Assembly (NCBI GenBank): GCA_035489435.1
Contig: DATHKG010000090.1
Direction: 5' to 3' (one strand)
Origin: DATHKG01 sp035489435
Lineage (GTDB): Bacteria > Bacteroidota > Bacteroidia > Chitinophagales > Chitinophagaceae
Length of the DNA: 64,000 nucleotides
Shown: positions 33,733 to 41,929 of the stretch, piece after piece
How the letters are laid out: the number at the start of each line of letters is the position of its first letter
Position numbering within the stretch: position 1 is the first letter of the stretch
The notes under the pieces: generated by a model
What the model saw: the letters and a program-made list of their open reading frames with translations, nothing else
The model's database searches: none
What the model was told of the DNA's origin: nothing
Made by a program: the position numbers and the translations under genes

Positions 33733-36492
33733 ATGACGAGGTTATTTATCCTGTTGGCATTATCCTTTTTATTCAGCCAACCTTCCTCTGCCCAGCCAAA
33801 TGGCTTGCCAAGGGTTACCGTCACTATTCAGGATGCCACGATCTCTACATTTGTCCAGGAACTGGAAAAACAAACAAAGCTTTATTTCTATTATGATAAA
33901 GTTCAGTTCGACAGCTTAAGAATAAATATCTCAGCCAAAGATGCAACACTTGACAAGGTCCTGGACCAGGCATTTGCGAATACTGATTTTCGTTATACTA
34001 TAGTTTCCGGCGAAGCCTATGTTCTGCTTACCAAAGGAGTGCGGATCACAGCCGAATTACCGGGCGATTTTTTTGCAAGAGGATCTAAAGATACCTCGAA
34101 CCTGGCGCTCCCTGATTTCGGCGATAAAAAGATTATCAAGATTGATGCTTCAATCGAAAACAAAGTATTTGACATTGGAATAAAAACAAACAGTGGCGCA
34201 GGTGGCAAAACGATACTAGCCGGTTACGTGAGAGATGTAAAAACCGGTGAACCGATTCCAGGTGTATCAATTTTTACCAGTACAGGTTCTATTAGTGCGG
34301 TTACTGATCAATATGGTTATTACTCTCTTACCCTCCCCAAAGGTAGGAATATACTCAATATGCAGGCCCTGGGAATGAAAGATACCCGGAGGCAGTTGAT
34401 CATGAATTCGGATGGAAAGTTTGATATCTTAATGGAGGAGCGTGTCGTATCGCTGAAGGAAGTAATTGTGTCGGCGCAAAAGCTGAACAATATCCGCAGC
34501 CCTCAAATGGGTATGGATCGATTAAACATTAAGACCATCAGGCAGGTGCCGGCATTGTTCGGCGAGTCGGATATTATGCGTGTAATGCTTACACTGCCGG
34601 GTGTAAAAACAGCCGGTGAAGCCAGCACAGGTTTTAATGTACGTGGTGGCTCAACTGACCAGAACCTGATCTTATTTAATGATGCCACGATCTATAACCC
34701 TTCGCATTTTTTCGGGTTCTTTTCTGCTTTCAATCCAGATGTTGTAAAAGATGTTGAACTCTATAAAAGCAGTATCCCGGCAAAATATGGCGGACGCCTT
34801 TCATCCGTGCTGGACATCAGCAGCAGGGAAGGGAACAAAAAGAAAATTACCGGGTCAGCAGGTCTTGGGATTGTAACCAGCAGGTTTAACATTGAAGGTC
34901 CGCTTATCAAGGATAAAACTTCATTTATACTTGGTGCAAGAGCAACTTATGCCGATTGGTTATTAAAGTTATTGCCGGCAGAATATGAAAACAGCAAGGC
35001 CGGATTCTATGATGTTAACCTGCAGATCAGTCACCAGTTCAATCCGAAAAACAATCTTTATATCAGCGGATATTACAGTCGTGATAAATTTAGTCTGAAT
35101 AATGATACAACATTCAGCTATAGCAACAGGAACCTTTCCATAAAATACAAACATATATTTAATAATAAATGGAGCGCTACCGTTGTTGCAGGTTATGATG
35201 GATATGAATACCAGATCGCGAGTGAAAAAGACAAGATCAACGCGCATGAACTGAAATTTGATATTCAGCAATTAAACTTCAAAGCGGATTTTACGCATTA
35301 TCTTTCTAACCATACTATCGAGTTTGGTGTAAGCACAATCAACTATAAACTCAATCCCGGTTCTTATCAACCAAAATCCCCTGAATCACTTATAGTGCCG
35401 GATGTTTTACAAACCGAGAATGCAGAAGAGTCTGCAGCATATCTGTCAGACAAATGGAGCATTACTCCGAACCTTACTTTACAGGCGGGAATCCGGTATT
35501 CACTATATAATTTTCTCGGGCCAAAAGATGTAAACTCATATGCGCCAGGGTTACCTAAAGAACCCGATAACCTGTTAGAAACAACAAGTTATGGTAGCGG
35601 TAAAGTAATAAAGACCTATCATGGACCGGAATACAGGCTCGGCCTGAGATACAGCCTTACCGAAAGTTTCTCTGTGAAGGCTGGTTACAATTCATTGCGG
35701 CAGTACATTCATATGTTATCAAACACCACCTCTATCTCACCTACTGATATCTGGAAACTTAGTGATCCCAATATCAGGCCCCAGTATGGAGATCAGTTTT
35801 CACTCGGGTTCTATAAGAACTATAAGAATAACACCATTGAAACCTCAGTAGAAGTATATTATAAAAGAATCAAAGATTACCTCGATTACAAAAGCGGCGC
35901 AGAGCTTATCATGAATCACACAATTGAAACTGATGTGATCAATACGAAAGGAAAGGCTTATGGGATTGAACTGATGGTGAAAAAGCCAACAGGCAAGCTG
36001 AATGGCTGGATAAGCTATACCTATTCAAGAATTTTGTTGAAAATGGATGATCCGAATGCGGGTGAGATCATTAATGGTGGCGATTATTATCCTGCCAATT
36101 ATGACAAACCGCATGACCTTACTGTTGTGAGCAATTACCGTTTCACTCACCGTTTCAGCATTTCATTAACTTCAACTTATAGCACCGGCAGGCCCATCAC
36201 TGTACCAATCGGAAGGTATTACTATGGCGGATCTCAACGTGCTTTGTTTGCTGACAGAAATCAATATCGAATTCCTGATTATTTCAGAATGGATCTGTCT
36301 ATGAACCTTGACGGAAACCACAAGGTGAAACAAAAGACTCACAATTCCTGGACCTTTGGAATATATAATCTTACCGGCAGGAGAAATCCTTATTCGGTTT
36401 ATTTCGTTTCAGAAAATGGATTTATCAATGGATATCGTTTATCAATTTTTGGCAGTTTAATTCCATTTGTAAATTATACGGTCAGGTTTTAA
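33733..36492 (+). CDS. TonB-dependent receptor with STN and carboxypeptidase-like domains
   Basis: The protein has about 919 residues. After the signal peptide (MTRLFILLALSFLFSQPSSAQ) comes an STN/secretin N-terminal domain (VTIQDATISTFVQELEKQT to FRYTIVSGEAYVL), as in FecA-type transducers and FecR-coupled receptors. A carboxypeptidase-regulatory-like domain (AGYVRDVKTGEPIPGVSIF) and a plug (LPGVKTAGEASTGFNVRGGS, KYGGRLSSVLDIS) precede the barrel, which ends IPFVNYTVRF. It should import a ligand across the outer membrane using TonB. No SusD-like lipoprotein follows; instead DUF4249 and MG2 genes do, a recurrent arrangement in this phylum. No ECF sigma or FecR gene is nearby despite the STN domain. 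Confidence 0.93.
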   Translation: MTRLFILLALSFLFSQPSSAQPNGLPRVTVTIQDATISTFVQELEKQTKLYFYYDKVQFDSLRINISAKDATLDKVLDQAFANTDFRYTIVSGEAYVLLTKGVRITAELPGDFFARGSKDTSNLALPDFGDKKIIKIDASIENKVFDIGIKTNSGAGGKTILAGYVRDVKTGEPIPGVSIFTSTGSISAVTDQYGYYSLTLPKGRNILNMQALGMKDTRRQLIMNSDGKFDILMEERVVSLKEVIVSAQKLNNIRSPQMGMDRLNIKTIRQVPALFGESDIMRVMLTLPGVKTAGEASTGFNVRGGSTDQNLILFNDATIYNPSHFFGFFSAFNPDVVKDVELYKSSIPAKYGGRLSSVLDISSREGNKKKITGSAGLGIVTSRFNIEGPLIKDKTSFILGARATYADWLLKLLPAEYENSKAGFYDVNLQISHQFNPKNNLYISGYYSRDKFSLNNDTTFSYSNRNLSIKYKHIFNNKWSATVVAGYDGYEYQIASEKDKINAHELKFDIQQLNFKADFTHYLSNHTIEFGVSTINYKLNPGSYQPKSPESLIVPDVLQTENAEESAAYLSDKWSITPNLTLQAGIRYSLYNFLGPKDVNSYAPGLPKEPDNLLETTSYGSGKVIKTYHGPEYRLGLRYSLTESFSVKAGYNSLRQYIHMLSNTTSISPTDIWKLSDPNIRPQYGDQFSLGFYKNYKNNTIETSVEVYYKRIKDYLDYKSGAELIMNHTIETDVINTKGKAYGIELMVKKPTGKLNGWISYTYSRILLKMDDPNAGEIINGGDYYPANYDKPHDLTVVSNYRFTHRFSISLTSTYSTGRPITVPIGRYYYGGSQRALFADRNQYRIPDYFRMDLSMNLDGNHKVKQKTHNSWTFGIYNLTGRRNPYSVYFVSENGFINGYRLSIFGSLIPFVNYTVRF

Positions 36493-36501
36493 TTATTTAC
36501 G

Positions 36502-37635
36502 ATGAAAAAACTATTTAATGTTTTTCTGGCCCTGCTGGCTTTGAGTTGCAAAGATTCATACGATCTACCTGTGAATATACCAGCTACGGGCTACCTGGTT
36601 GTTGATGGAACCATAAACAGCGGCCAGGGAGCGACCTATATCAATCTTTCAAAAACAGTTAGACTGGTTGATTCGTTTAACGTCAATTATGTAACCAATG
36701 CAATCGTAACTGTCGAAGGGGAAGACAACTCGAAATTTACGCTTGCGCACAAGAGCAACGGACAATATATCAATAACCAGTTGAATCTCAACAGGGCGAT
36801 AAAATACCGGCTTCGCATCAGATCGGATAATAAAGAATATCTGTCATCTTATATCCCGGTAAAGCAATCTCCGGCAATTGACAGTGTTAACTGGGAAAAA
36901 ACTGATAACGGAGTTGATATTTATGTGGATGCTAAAGGTAATTCGAATACCTCTGGTTACTATCGATGGGATTATGATGAAGATTGGGAATTTACATCGT
37001 CCTATGCTCCCACCCTCAGGTATAATACAACACCGCTTGCTGAATATATCTACCGGGACCAGTCAGCCGACCTCACCAAATACGTTTGCTACCAGGCTGC
37101 AAGATCAACTACGATAGAAATTCTTTCCACTGCCAGGTTAAGCCGGGATACAACACATTACAGGGTAACCACAGTACCCATGGCAAGCTGGAAATTAAGT
37201 GTGTTGTATAGCATCCTTGTCCGCCAGTATTCTATCAGTAAGGAAGGTTTCGAATATCTGTCCAGGATGAAGAAAAATACTGAGCAGACAGGATCCATAT
37301 TTGACGCACAGCCATCAGAACTTAAAGGAAATATCACCTGTTCTACAAATCCTGCTGAGCCGGTAATTGGTTTTGTGGAAATTTCAGAAATGTATTCTAA
37401 AAGGATATTTATCAAAAATTCACAGGTTACTCCCTGGGGTTATACCCAGGGTTGTACACTAATGTCCCTGAGAAACAATCCAGACTCTATTAGAGGTGCC
37501 GGCTATCCGACACCGGTTATACCTGAAGAGACATCACCACTAACGGGAGTAATTACCCGGTTATATACCACCGATATCTCATGTATTGATTGTACTCTCC
37601 GTGGAACATTGACCAAGCCAAGTTTCTGGCCATGA
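36502..37635 (+). CDS. DUF4249 surface lipoprotein
   Basis: The 377-residue protein has a lipoprotein signal (MKKLFNVFLALLALSC), so lipidation at Cys16 is expected. The mature protein opens with YLVVDGTINSGQGATYINLS and continues through beta-rich segments such as VTNAIVTVEGEDNSKFTLAH and YRLRIRSDNKEYLSSYIPVK. This is the DUF4249 pattern; these proteins are usually encoded next to TonB-dependent receptors and are thought to form part of the outer-membrane uptake complex. Spacing to the receptor is 9 bases and to the next gene 19 bases, which supports one operon. Confidence 0.88.
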   Translation: MKKLFNVFLALLALSCKDSYDLPVNIPATGYLVVDGTINSGQGATYINLSKTVRLVDSFNVNYVTNAIVTVEGEDNSKFTLAHKSNGQYINNQLNLNRAIKYRLRIRSDNKEYLSSYIPVKQSPAIDSVNWEKTDNGVDIYVDAKGNSNTSGYYRWDYDEDWEFTSSYAPTLRYNTTPLAEYIYRDQSADLTKYVCYQAARSTTIEILSTARLSRDTTHYRVTTVPMASWKLSVLYSILVRQYSISKEGFEYLSRMKKNTEQTGSIFDAQPSELKGNITCSTNPAEPVIGFVEISEMYSKRIFIKNSQVTPWGYTQGCTLMSLRNNPDSIRGAGYPTPVIPEETSPLTGVITRLYTTDISCIDCTLRGTLTKPSFWP

Positions 37636-37654
37636 GCAGTTATCATTAAATAAT

Positions 37655-40027
37655 ATGAAAAGAATCTTATCAATCTTATTGGTTTGCGGCAGCCTGTCAA
37701 CCCAGGCACAGTCATCTGGCGACTTGCCCGTTGTTCAGCAGTTTGCATCTTTCAACAGAAATAATATCCAGGAAAAGATTTTTGTGCATACTGATAAAGA
37801 CTTTTACCTGGCTGGTGAGATTGTCTGGTATAAGATCTATTACATGGATGGAACCTTTCATCGCCCGCTTGATCTGAGTAAACTTGCCTATGTAGAAATC
37901 ATTGATCAAAATAACAAGCCTGTAATGCAGGCAAAAAATGCCATCAAAAACAGCACTGGGAAAGGATCCTTTTATCTTCCATCTTCAGTGAGCTCAGGAA
38001 ACTTCAAGTTAAGAGCCTATACCAATTGGATGAAAAATTCCGATGCCGGTTATTTTTTCGAGAAAAATATCTGCATTGTCAATTCACTTAAACCATTGAA
38101 CCTGCCATCAGCCGCGCCAGCCAAAAAATACGAAGTTCAGTTTTTTCCTGAAGGTGGTAATCTTGTAAATGATCTTGAGAACAGAATTGCATTCAAGGTT
38201 AACGACCAGTTTGGAAGCGGTGTCGAGTGCTCGGGTTTAATTGCAGATGAAAAAGGCGATACGTTGATCCGGTTCCCGACTTTTAAATTCGGCATGGGCA
38301 GCTTTCTTTTTAAGCCGGCAGCGGGGCATAACTATAAAGCAATATTAACTACTACCGCCGGCAATTTGATTTCAAAGGATCTTCCGCTTGCTACAACTAG
38401 TGGTTATATTATGCGTGCGAATGAAAATGCAGGCACGATAACCATTACCGTCTCAACAAACCTGGTTAATAAGATGAACGGTGGAGAAATTTTCCTGCTG
38501 GCTCATACAAGACAGACGATCCGACAGGCAGAGAAAAAAACAATTGAAAATGGTTCCGCGAATTTTATTATAAAAAAAGATGGACTGGGTGAGGGGATTT
38601 CGCATGTCACCATATTCAACAGTGAACAACAACCTGTATGTGAACGCTTGCTTTTTCAGGCACCAAAAAACGCTCTTAAACTTAAGGCATCAACCAGTAG
38701 TGTCCGTATTGCAAGAAGAAATAAAGTGGATGTTGATATTAGCACTGATTTTGATGGAAAGGCGGTGCCCACAAAGCTTTCCCTTTCAGTTTACCAGGTG
38801 GATTCACTCTCTGGGGCTTCGGTTCCTGATATGCAGACTTACCTCTTATTAACTTCGGATCTCAGGGGCAGTGTTGAATCTCCCTCTTATTATTTTTCCA
38901 ACAATACAGAAGCAATAACTGCTGCAGACAACCTGATGATGACTCAGGGTTGGCGGAGGTTTAACTGGAACCAACCTTTTAGAAAAACTGCGACCACTCC
39001 TAAGTTTCCCCCTGAATTCGATGGGCATCTAGTTGGCGCCACTATTACTTATAACAAAGGACAGCAGCCTGTTGCCGGGGCCAAGGCTTATTTGTCTGTT
39101 CCTGGTACCAAAACCCAGTTCTATCCGTCGATGACAGACCAGGAAGGCAAAGCTTATTTTGACATTCGCGACTATTATGGAAAAAACGAATTAGTGGTTC
39201 AAACTGAGGTACTCAAAGACAGTAATTATCGCATCGATATATCAGATCCATTTTCAGACAGGTATTCAGATAAACCATTGTTACCCTTTAACATTGATCG
39301 GTCCCAGGCCAACACGATAATAAATCATAGTGTTGCCGTTCAAACTCTCAATGCCTACATGAATGATTCACTTACCCGTTTTGATTTACCGGTACTTGAC
39401 TCAAGTCCATTTTACGGAAGGTATTCAAAACGGTATTTGCTGGATGATTATGTAAGATTTACAACTATGGAAGAGGTATTACGTGAATATGTTCCGGAAG
39501 TCGGTATCAGACGTACATCGGGACAATCCAGGCTTAGGATCTCTGACTGGGAGCAAACAAAATACCTGGATGGTGAACCTTTACTGCTCCTTGATGGTGT
39601 GCCTGTAACGCATAAGCAGATTCTCAGTTATGATCCCATGAAGGTTCGTACACTGGAAGTTGTGACCAATCGTTATATCAGCGGAAAATTTGTATTTGAT
39701 GGGATAGCGAGTTTCACCAGCTACGCCGGCAATATGCCTGAATTTGTGTTTGATCCAAAAACGGTAATCCTGGATTATGAAGGACTGCAGCTAGAACGCG
39801 AATTTTATGCACCGGTTTACGAAACAGAAAGTCAGAAATCAAGCCGCCTTCCAGACTTCCGGGATCTGCTTACCTGGCAGCCGGATCTTCAAACAAACGC
39901 TGCGGGCAAAACAAAAGTGCAGTTTTATACTTCTGACAGAACTGGAAATTTTGTAGGTATCATTCATGGTATTGATGCACAAGGCAATGCCGCAACCCAG
40001 GTCTTCAATATCCAGGTTACAAAATAA
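37655..40027 (+). CDS. Secreted MG2-domain protein of TonB-receptor operon
   Basis: The 790-residue protein has signal MKRILSILLVCGSLSTQAQ. Residues about 35-130 form an alpha-2-macroglobulin MG2-like domain with the recurrent EKIFVHTDKDFYLAGEIVWY and SGNFKLRAYTNWMKN. Several further beta domains follow, then MTQGWRRFNW, a carboxypeptidase-like repeat (YNKGQQPVAGAKAYLSVPG) and a plug-like segment (YLDGEPLLLLDGVPV). Large proteins of this build accompany TonB receptors in Bacteroidota and are probably anchored at the outer membrane, but their activity is unknown. No thioester motif of true macroglobulins is present. The stop codon is one base from that of the convergent CheB gene. Confidence 0.85.
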   Translation: MKRILSILLVCGSLSTQAQSSGDLPVVQQFASFNRNNIQEKIFVHTDKDFYLAGEIVWYKIYYMDGTFHRPLDLSKLAYVEIIDQNNKPVMQAKNAIKNSTGKGSFYLPSSVSSGNFKLRAYTNWMKNSDAGYFFEKNICIVNSLKPLNLPSAAPAKKYEVQFFPEGGNLVNDLENRIAFKVNDQFGSGVECSGLIADEKGDTLIRFPTFKFGMGSFLFKPAAGHNYKAILTTTAGNLISKDLPLATTSGYIMRANENAGTITITVSTNLVNKMNGGEIFLLAHTRQTIRQAEKKTIENGSANFIIKKDGLGEGISHVTIFNSEQQPVCERLLFQAPKNALKLKASTSSVRIARRNKVDVDISTDFDGKAVPTKLSLSVYQVDSLSGASVPDMQTYLLLTSDLRGSVESPSYYFSNNTEAITAADNLMMTQGWRRFNWNQPFRKTATTPKFPPEFDGHLVGATITYNKGQQPVAGAKAYLSVPGTKTQFYPSMTDQEGKAYFDIRDYYGKNELVVQTEVLKDSNYRIDISDPFSDRYSDKPLLPFNIDRSQANTIINHSVAVQTLNAYMNDSLTRFDLPVLDSSPFYGRYSKRYLLDDYVRFTTMEEVLREYVPEVGIRRTSGQSRLRISDWEQTKYLDGEPLLLLDGVPVTHKQILSYDPMKVRTLEVVTNRYISGKFVFDGIASFTSYAGNMPEFVFDPKTVILDYEGLQLEREFYAPVYETESQKSSRLPDFRDLLTWQPDLQTNAAGKTKVQFYTSDRTGNFVGIIHGIDAQGNAATQVFNIQVTK

Positions 40028-40028
40028 T

Positions 40029-40625
40029 TTATCGGCCTTTCGGGTAACCAAGCTGGTTGATCAGGTTGCCGAGTTCTTCAGGTGCAAGAATCAAATCAAC
40101 AGCAACTTTGTTAATGGCATGCTGTGGCATATAGGCCACCGATGCTGTTTTGGGGTCCTGTACTATGGTAAGCCCACCGGATGATTTTACTTTTCTTAAT
40201 CCTTCCACGCCGTCATCATTTGCGCCAGATAACAGGATTGCTGCAAGCGTTGAATGGTATACGTCAGCAGCTGATTCATAAGTAACATCGATACTTGGCC
40301 GGCTGTAATTTACTTTTTCGGAAACATCCAGTGAGATTGTATGATCCTTTTCAATCAGCAGGTGATAGTCTGCTGGTGCGAGGTAAATATGATCGTGTTT
40401 CAGTACCTGTTTTTCGTCGGCTTCCAACACATTCCATTTTGTTTTAGATGCAAGTAAATCTGATAAAGAAAAATCATAGGTGATTTTCCGGTGCATAACA
40501 ATTATGATTGATGCGCTACTGCCGGGTTTCAGCTGTGGCAATATCTTAAGTACCACTTCCAGGCTACCCGCTGAACCCCCTATTACAACAAGATTATAAG
40601 TATTGTTCAGATAACTTTGCGCCAT
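40029..40625 (-). CDS. Stand-alone CheB-type methylesterase domain
   Basis: This 198-residue protein consists of the CheB catalytic domain alone. The catalytic triad is visible as Ser18 in VIGGSAGSLE, His45 in IIIVMHRK and Asp137 in LSGANDDGVEGL. There is no receiver domain, so activity would not be switched by direct phosphorylation. In chemotaxis CheB removes methyl groups from receptors; here no receptor gene is near, and the neighbours are sensor kinases. The start overlaps the end of the cheR-like gene by 19 bases, suggesting coupled translation. Confidence 0.9.
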   Translation of the reverse strand: MAQSYLNNTYNLVVIGGSAGSLEVVLKILPQLKPGSSASIIIVMHRKITYDFSLSDLLASKTKWNVLEADEKQVLKHDHIYLAPADYHLLIEKDHTISLDVSEKVNYSRPSIDVTYESAADVYHSTLAAILLSGANDDGVEGLRKVKSSGGLTIVQDPKTASVAYMPQHAINKVAVDLILAPEELGNLINQLGYPKGR

Positions 40626-41431
40626 ATCTTTTCCTTGTTTTCCAGTTGAAGATATTTTTTACCAATCACAGAAAACTTCAGGTTTTCTTTTGAACCAAGT
40701 GCGAGAAATCCCAGTTTTTCCAGGCTGTCATCAAATAAAGTCAGCGTTTTATCCTGTAGGTCCTTATCGAAATAGATCATTACATTCCGACACATGATTA
40801 GCTGAAATTCATTGAACGATCTGTCAGAAACAAGATTATGTGTTGATGAGATCATCTTCCGGCTCAGATTTTCATCAAATTTGGCATGGTCATATTTCGC
40901 GGTGTAGTAATCTGAGAAATCTTTTTTTCCTCCCGATGCCATGTAATTTTCAGAATACTGTTTCATTTGCCTTAATGGAAATATTCCTTTTCGTAGTTTT
41001 TCAACTACGCGTGGGTTGATGTCGGTTGCGTATAACAGTGACTTTTGGAGTAAATTCGCTTCCTGTAATAAAATAGCCATTGAAAAAACTTCCTCACCTG
41101 TTGAACATCCTGCATGCCAGATCCTGATAAAGGGATGTGTAGCAAGAACCGGTAACACCTGTTCGCGGATAGTGCGGTAGAATATGGGATCCCGGAACAT
41201 CTCAGTTACATTAACGGTAATCTCTTCTACCATCCGTCGCAGATAATCCTGGTCGGAAATCAATCGGTATCTGAATTCGGCAATACTGGGAAAGCGGTCA
41301 AGTACAAAAAGCCTGTTGATCCTTCTTTTGAGCGAAGCACGGGAATATTCAGTAAAGTCATAACCATATAGATCCAGTAAATCGGCGAGCAAAACATCTA
41401 TATCTTCATCTGTGACTATATGTCTTTCCAC
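40607..41431 (-). CDS. CheR-type protein methyltransferase
   Basis: The 274-residue protein has the all-alpha CheR N-terminal domain (LYGYDFTEYSRASLKRRINR) followed by the SAM-dependent methyltransferase fold (IWHAGCSTGEEVFSMAI, LYATDINPRVVEKLRKGIF, LIMCRNVMIYFDKDLQ). CheR proteins methylate Glu residues of receptors. A GTG start at 41431 gives the usual family length; longer versions would overlap the response regulator gene and add unrelated residues. There is no TPR or coiled-coil extension. It is paired with the CheB domain and with hybrid kinases, as in CheB/CheR-kinase modules of other Bacteroidota. Confidence 0.9.
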   Translation of the reverse strand: MERHIVTDEDIDVLLADLLDLYGYDFTEYSRASLKRRINRLFVLDRFPSIAEFRYRLISDQDYLRRMVEEITVNVTEMFRDPIFYRTIREQVLPVLATHPFIRIWHAGCSTGEEVFSMAILLQEANLLQKSLLYATDINPRVVEKLRKGIFPLRQMKQYSENYMASGGKKDFSDYYTAKYDHAKFDENLSRKMISSTHNLVSDRSFNEFQLIMCRNVMIYFDKDLQDKTLTLFDDSLEKLGFLALGSKENLKFSVIGKKYLQLENKEKIWRKVI

Positions 41432-41490
41432 TTCACAAAATTTATAGCAGACCGTCCAAGTACAGGTCAGCGGAATCAATGAAGATTGTG

Positions 41491-41868
41491 TTATCCAATG
41501 TATTGCTTTAATAAGGTCATCAGCAAATCTACGTCCACGGGTTTGGCAATATAGCCATCCGCACCTGCTGCAAGGCATCTCTCTTTATCACCTACCATAG
41601 CCTGCGCTGTTACAGCAATGATGGGAATTTTTTGTCCTTCTTCGAGGTTTTTGATTCTTGGGATAGCTTCATATCCATCCATGTCCGGCATCATCATGTC
41701 CATTAATATAATTCCTATGCCAGTGCCGGACTTAATAATTTCTACAGCATCGGACACAGTTCCTGACGACACGCAATTATACCCTTTTGAACGTAATACG
41801 GCTGACAGGGCAAAAATATTCCGGGTATCGTCATCAACTATCAATATTTTTTTTTCTGAGGTTTGCAT
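41491..41868 (-). CDS. Single-domain response regulator
   Basis: This protein of about 125 residues is a CheY-like receiver domain only. It has the acidic triplet IVDDDTRN, phospho-acceptor Asp in LMDMMMPDMDGYEAI, the Thr/Ser switch position in AVTAQAM and Lys in AKPVDV. I start at MQTSEKKILIV; an upstream in-frame ATG would overlap the kinase gene. Its sequence is very close to the third receiver of the neighbouring hybrid kinase (shared RNIF, LMDMMMP.MDGYE, IIAVTA.AM.GD and KPVD), indicating a duplication. It may relay phosphate from the adjacent kinases or act as a diffusible output. Confidence 0.92.
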   Translation of the reverse strand: MQTSEKKILIVDDDTRNIFALSAVLRSKGYNCVSSGTVSDAVEIIKSGTGIGIILMDMMMPDMDGYEAIPRIKNLEEGQKIPIIAVTAQAMVGDKERCLAAGADGYIAKPVDVDLLMTLLKQYIG

Positions 41869-41929
41869 AATCTGGTCTTCCGCTTTAAAAAATTGATGGG
41901 TATAATTAATATAATCCCTGGATGGATAG

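Noticed and set aside
33733..36492. SusC/SusD polysaccharide utilisation locus
   Set aside because: The receptor is not followed by a SusD-like lipoprotein, and no glycosidase is in the operon; the partners are DUF4249 and MG2 proteins.
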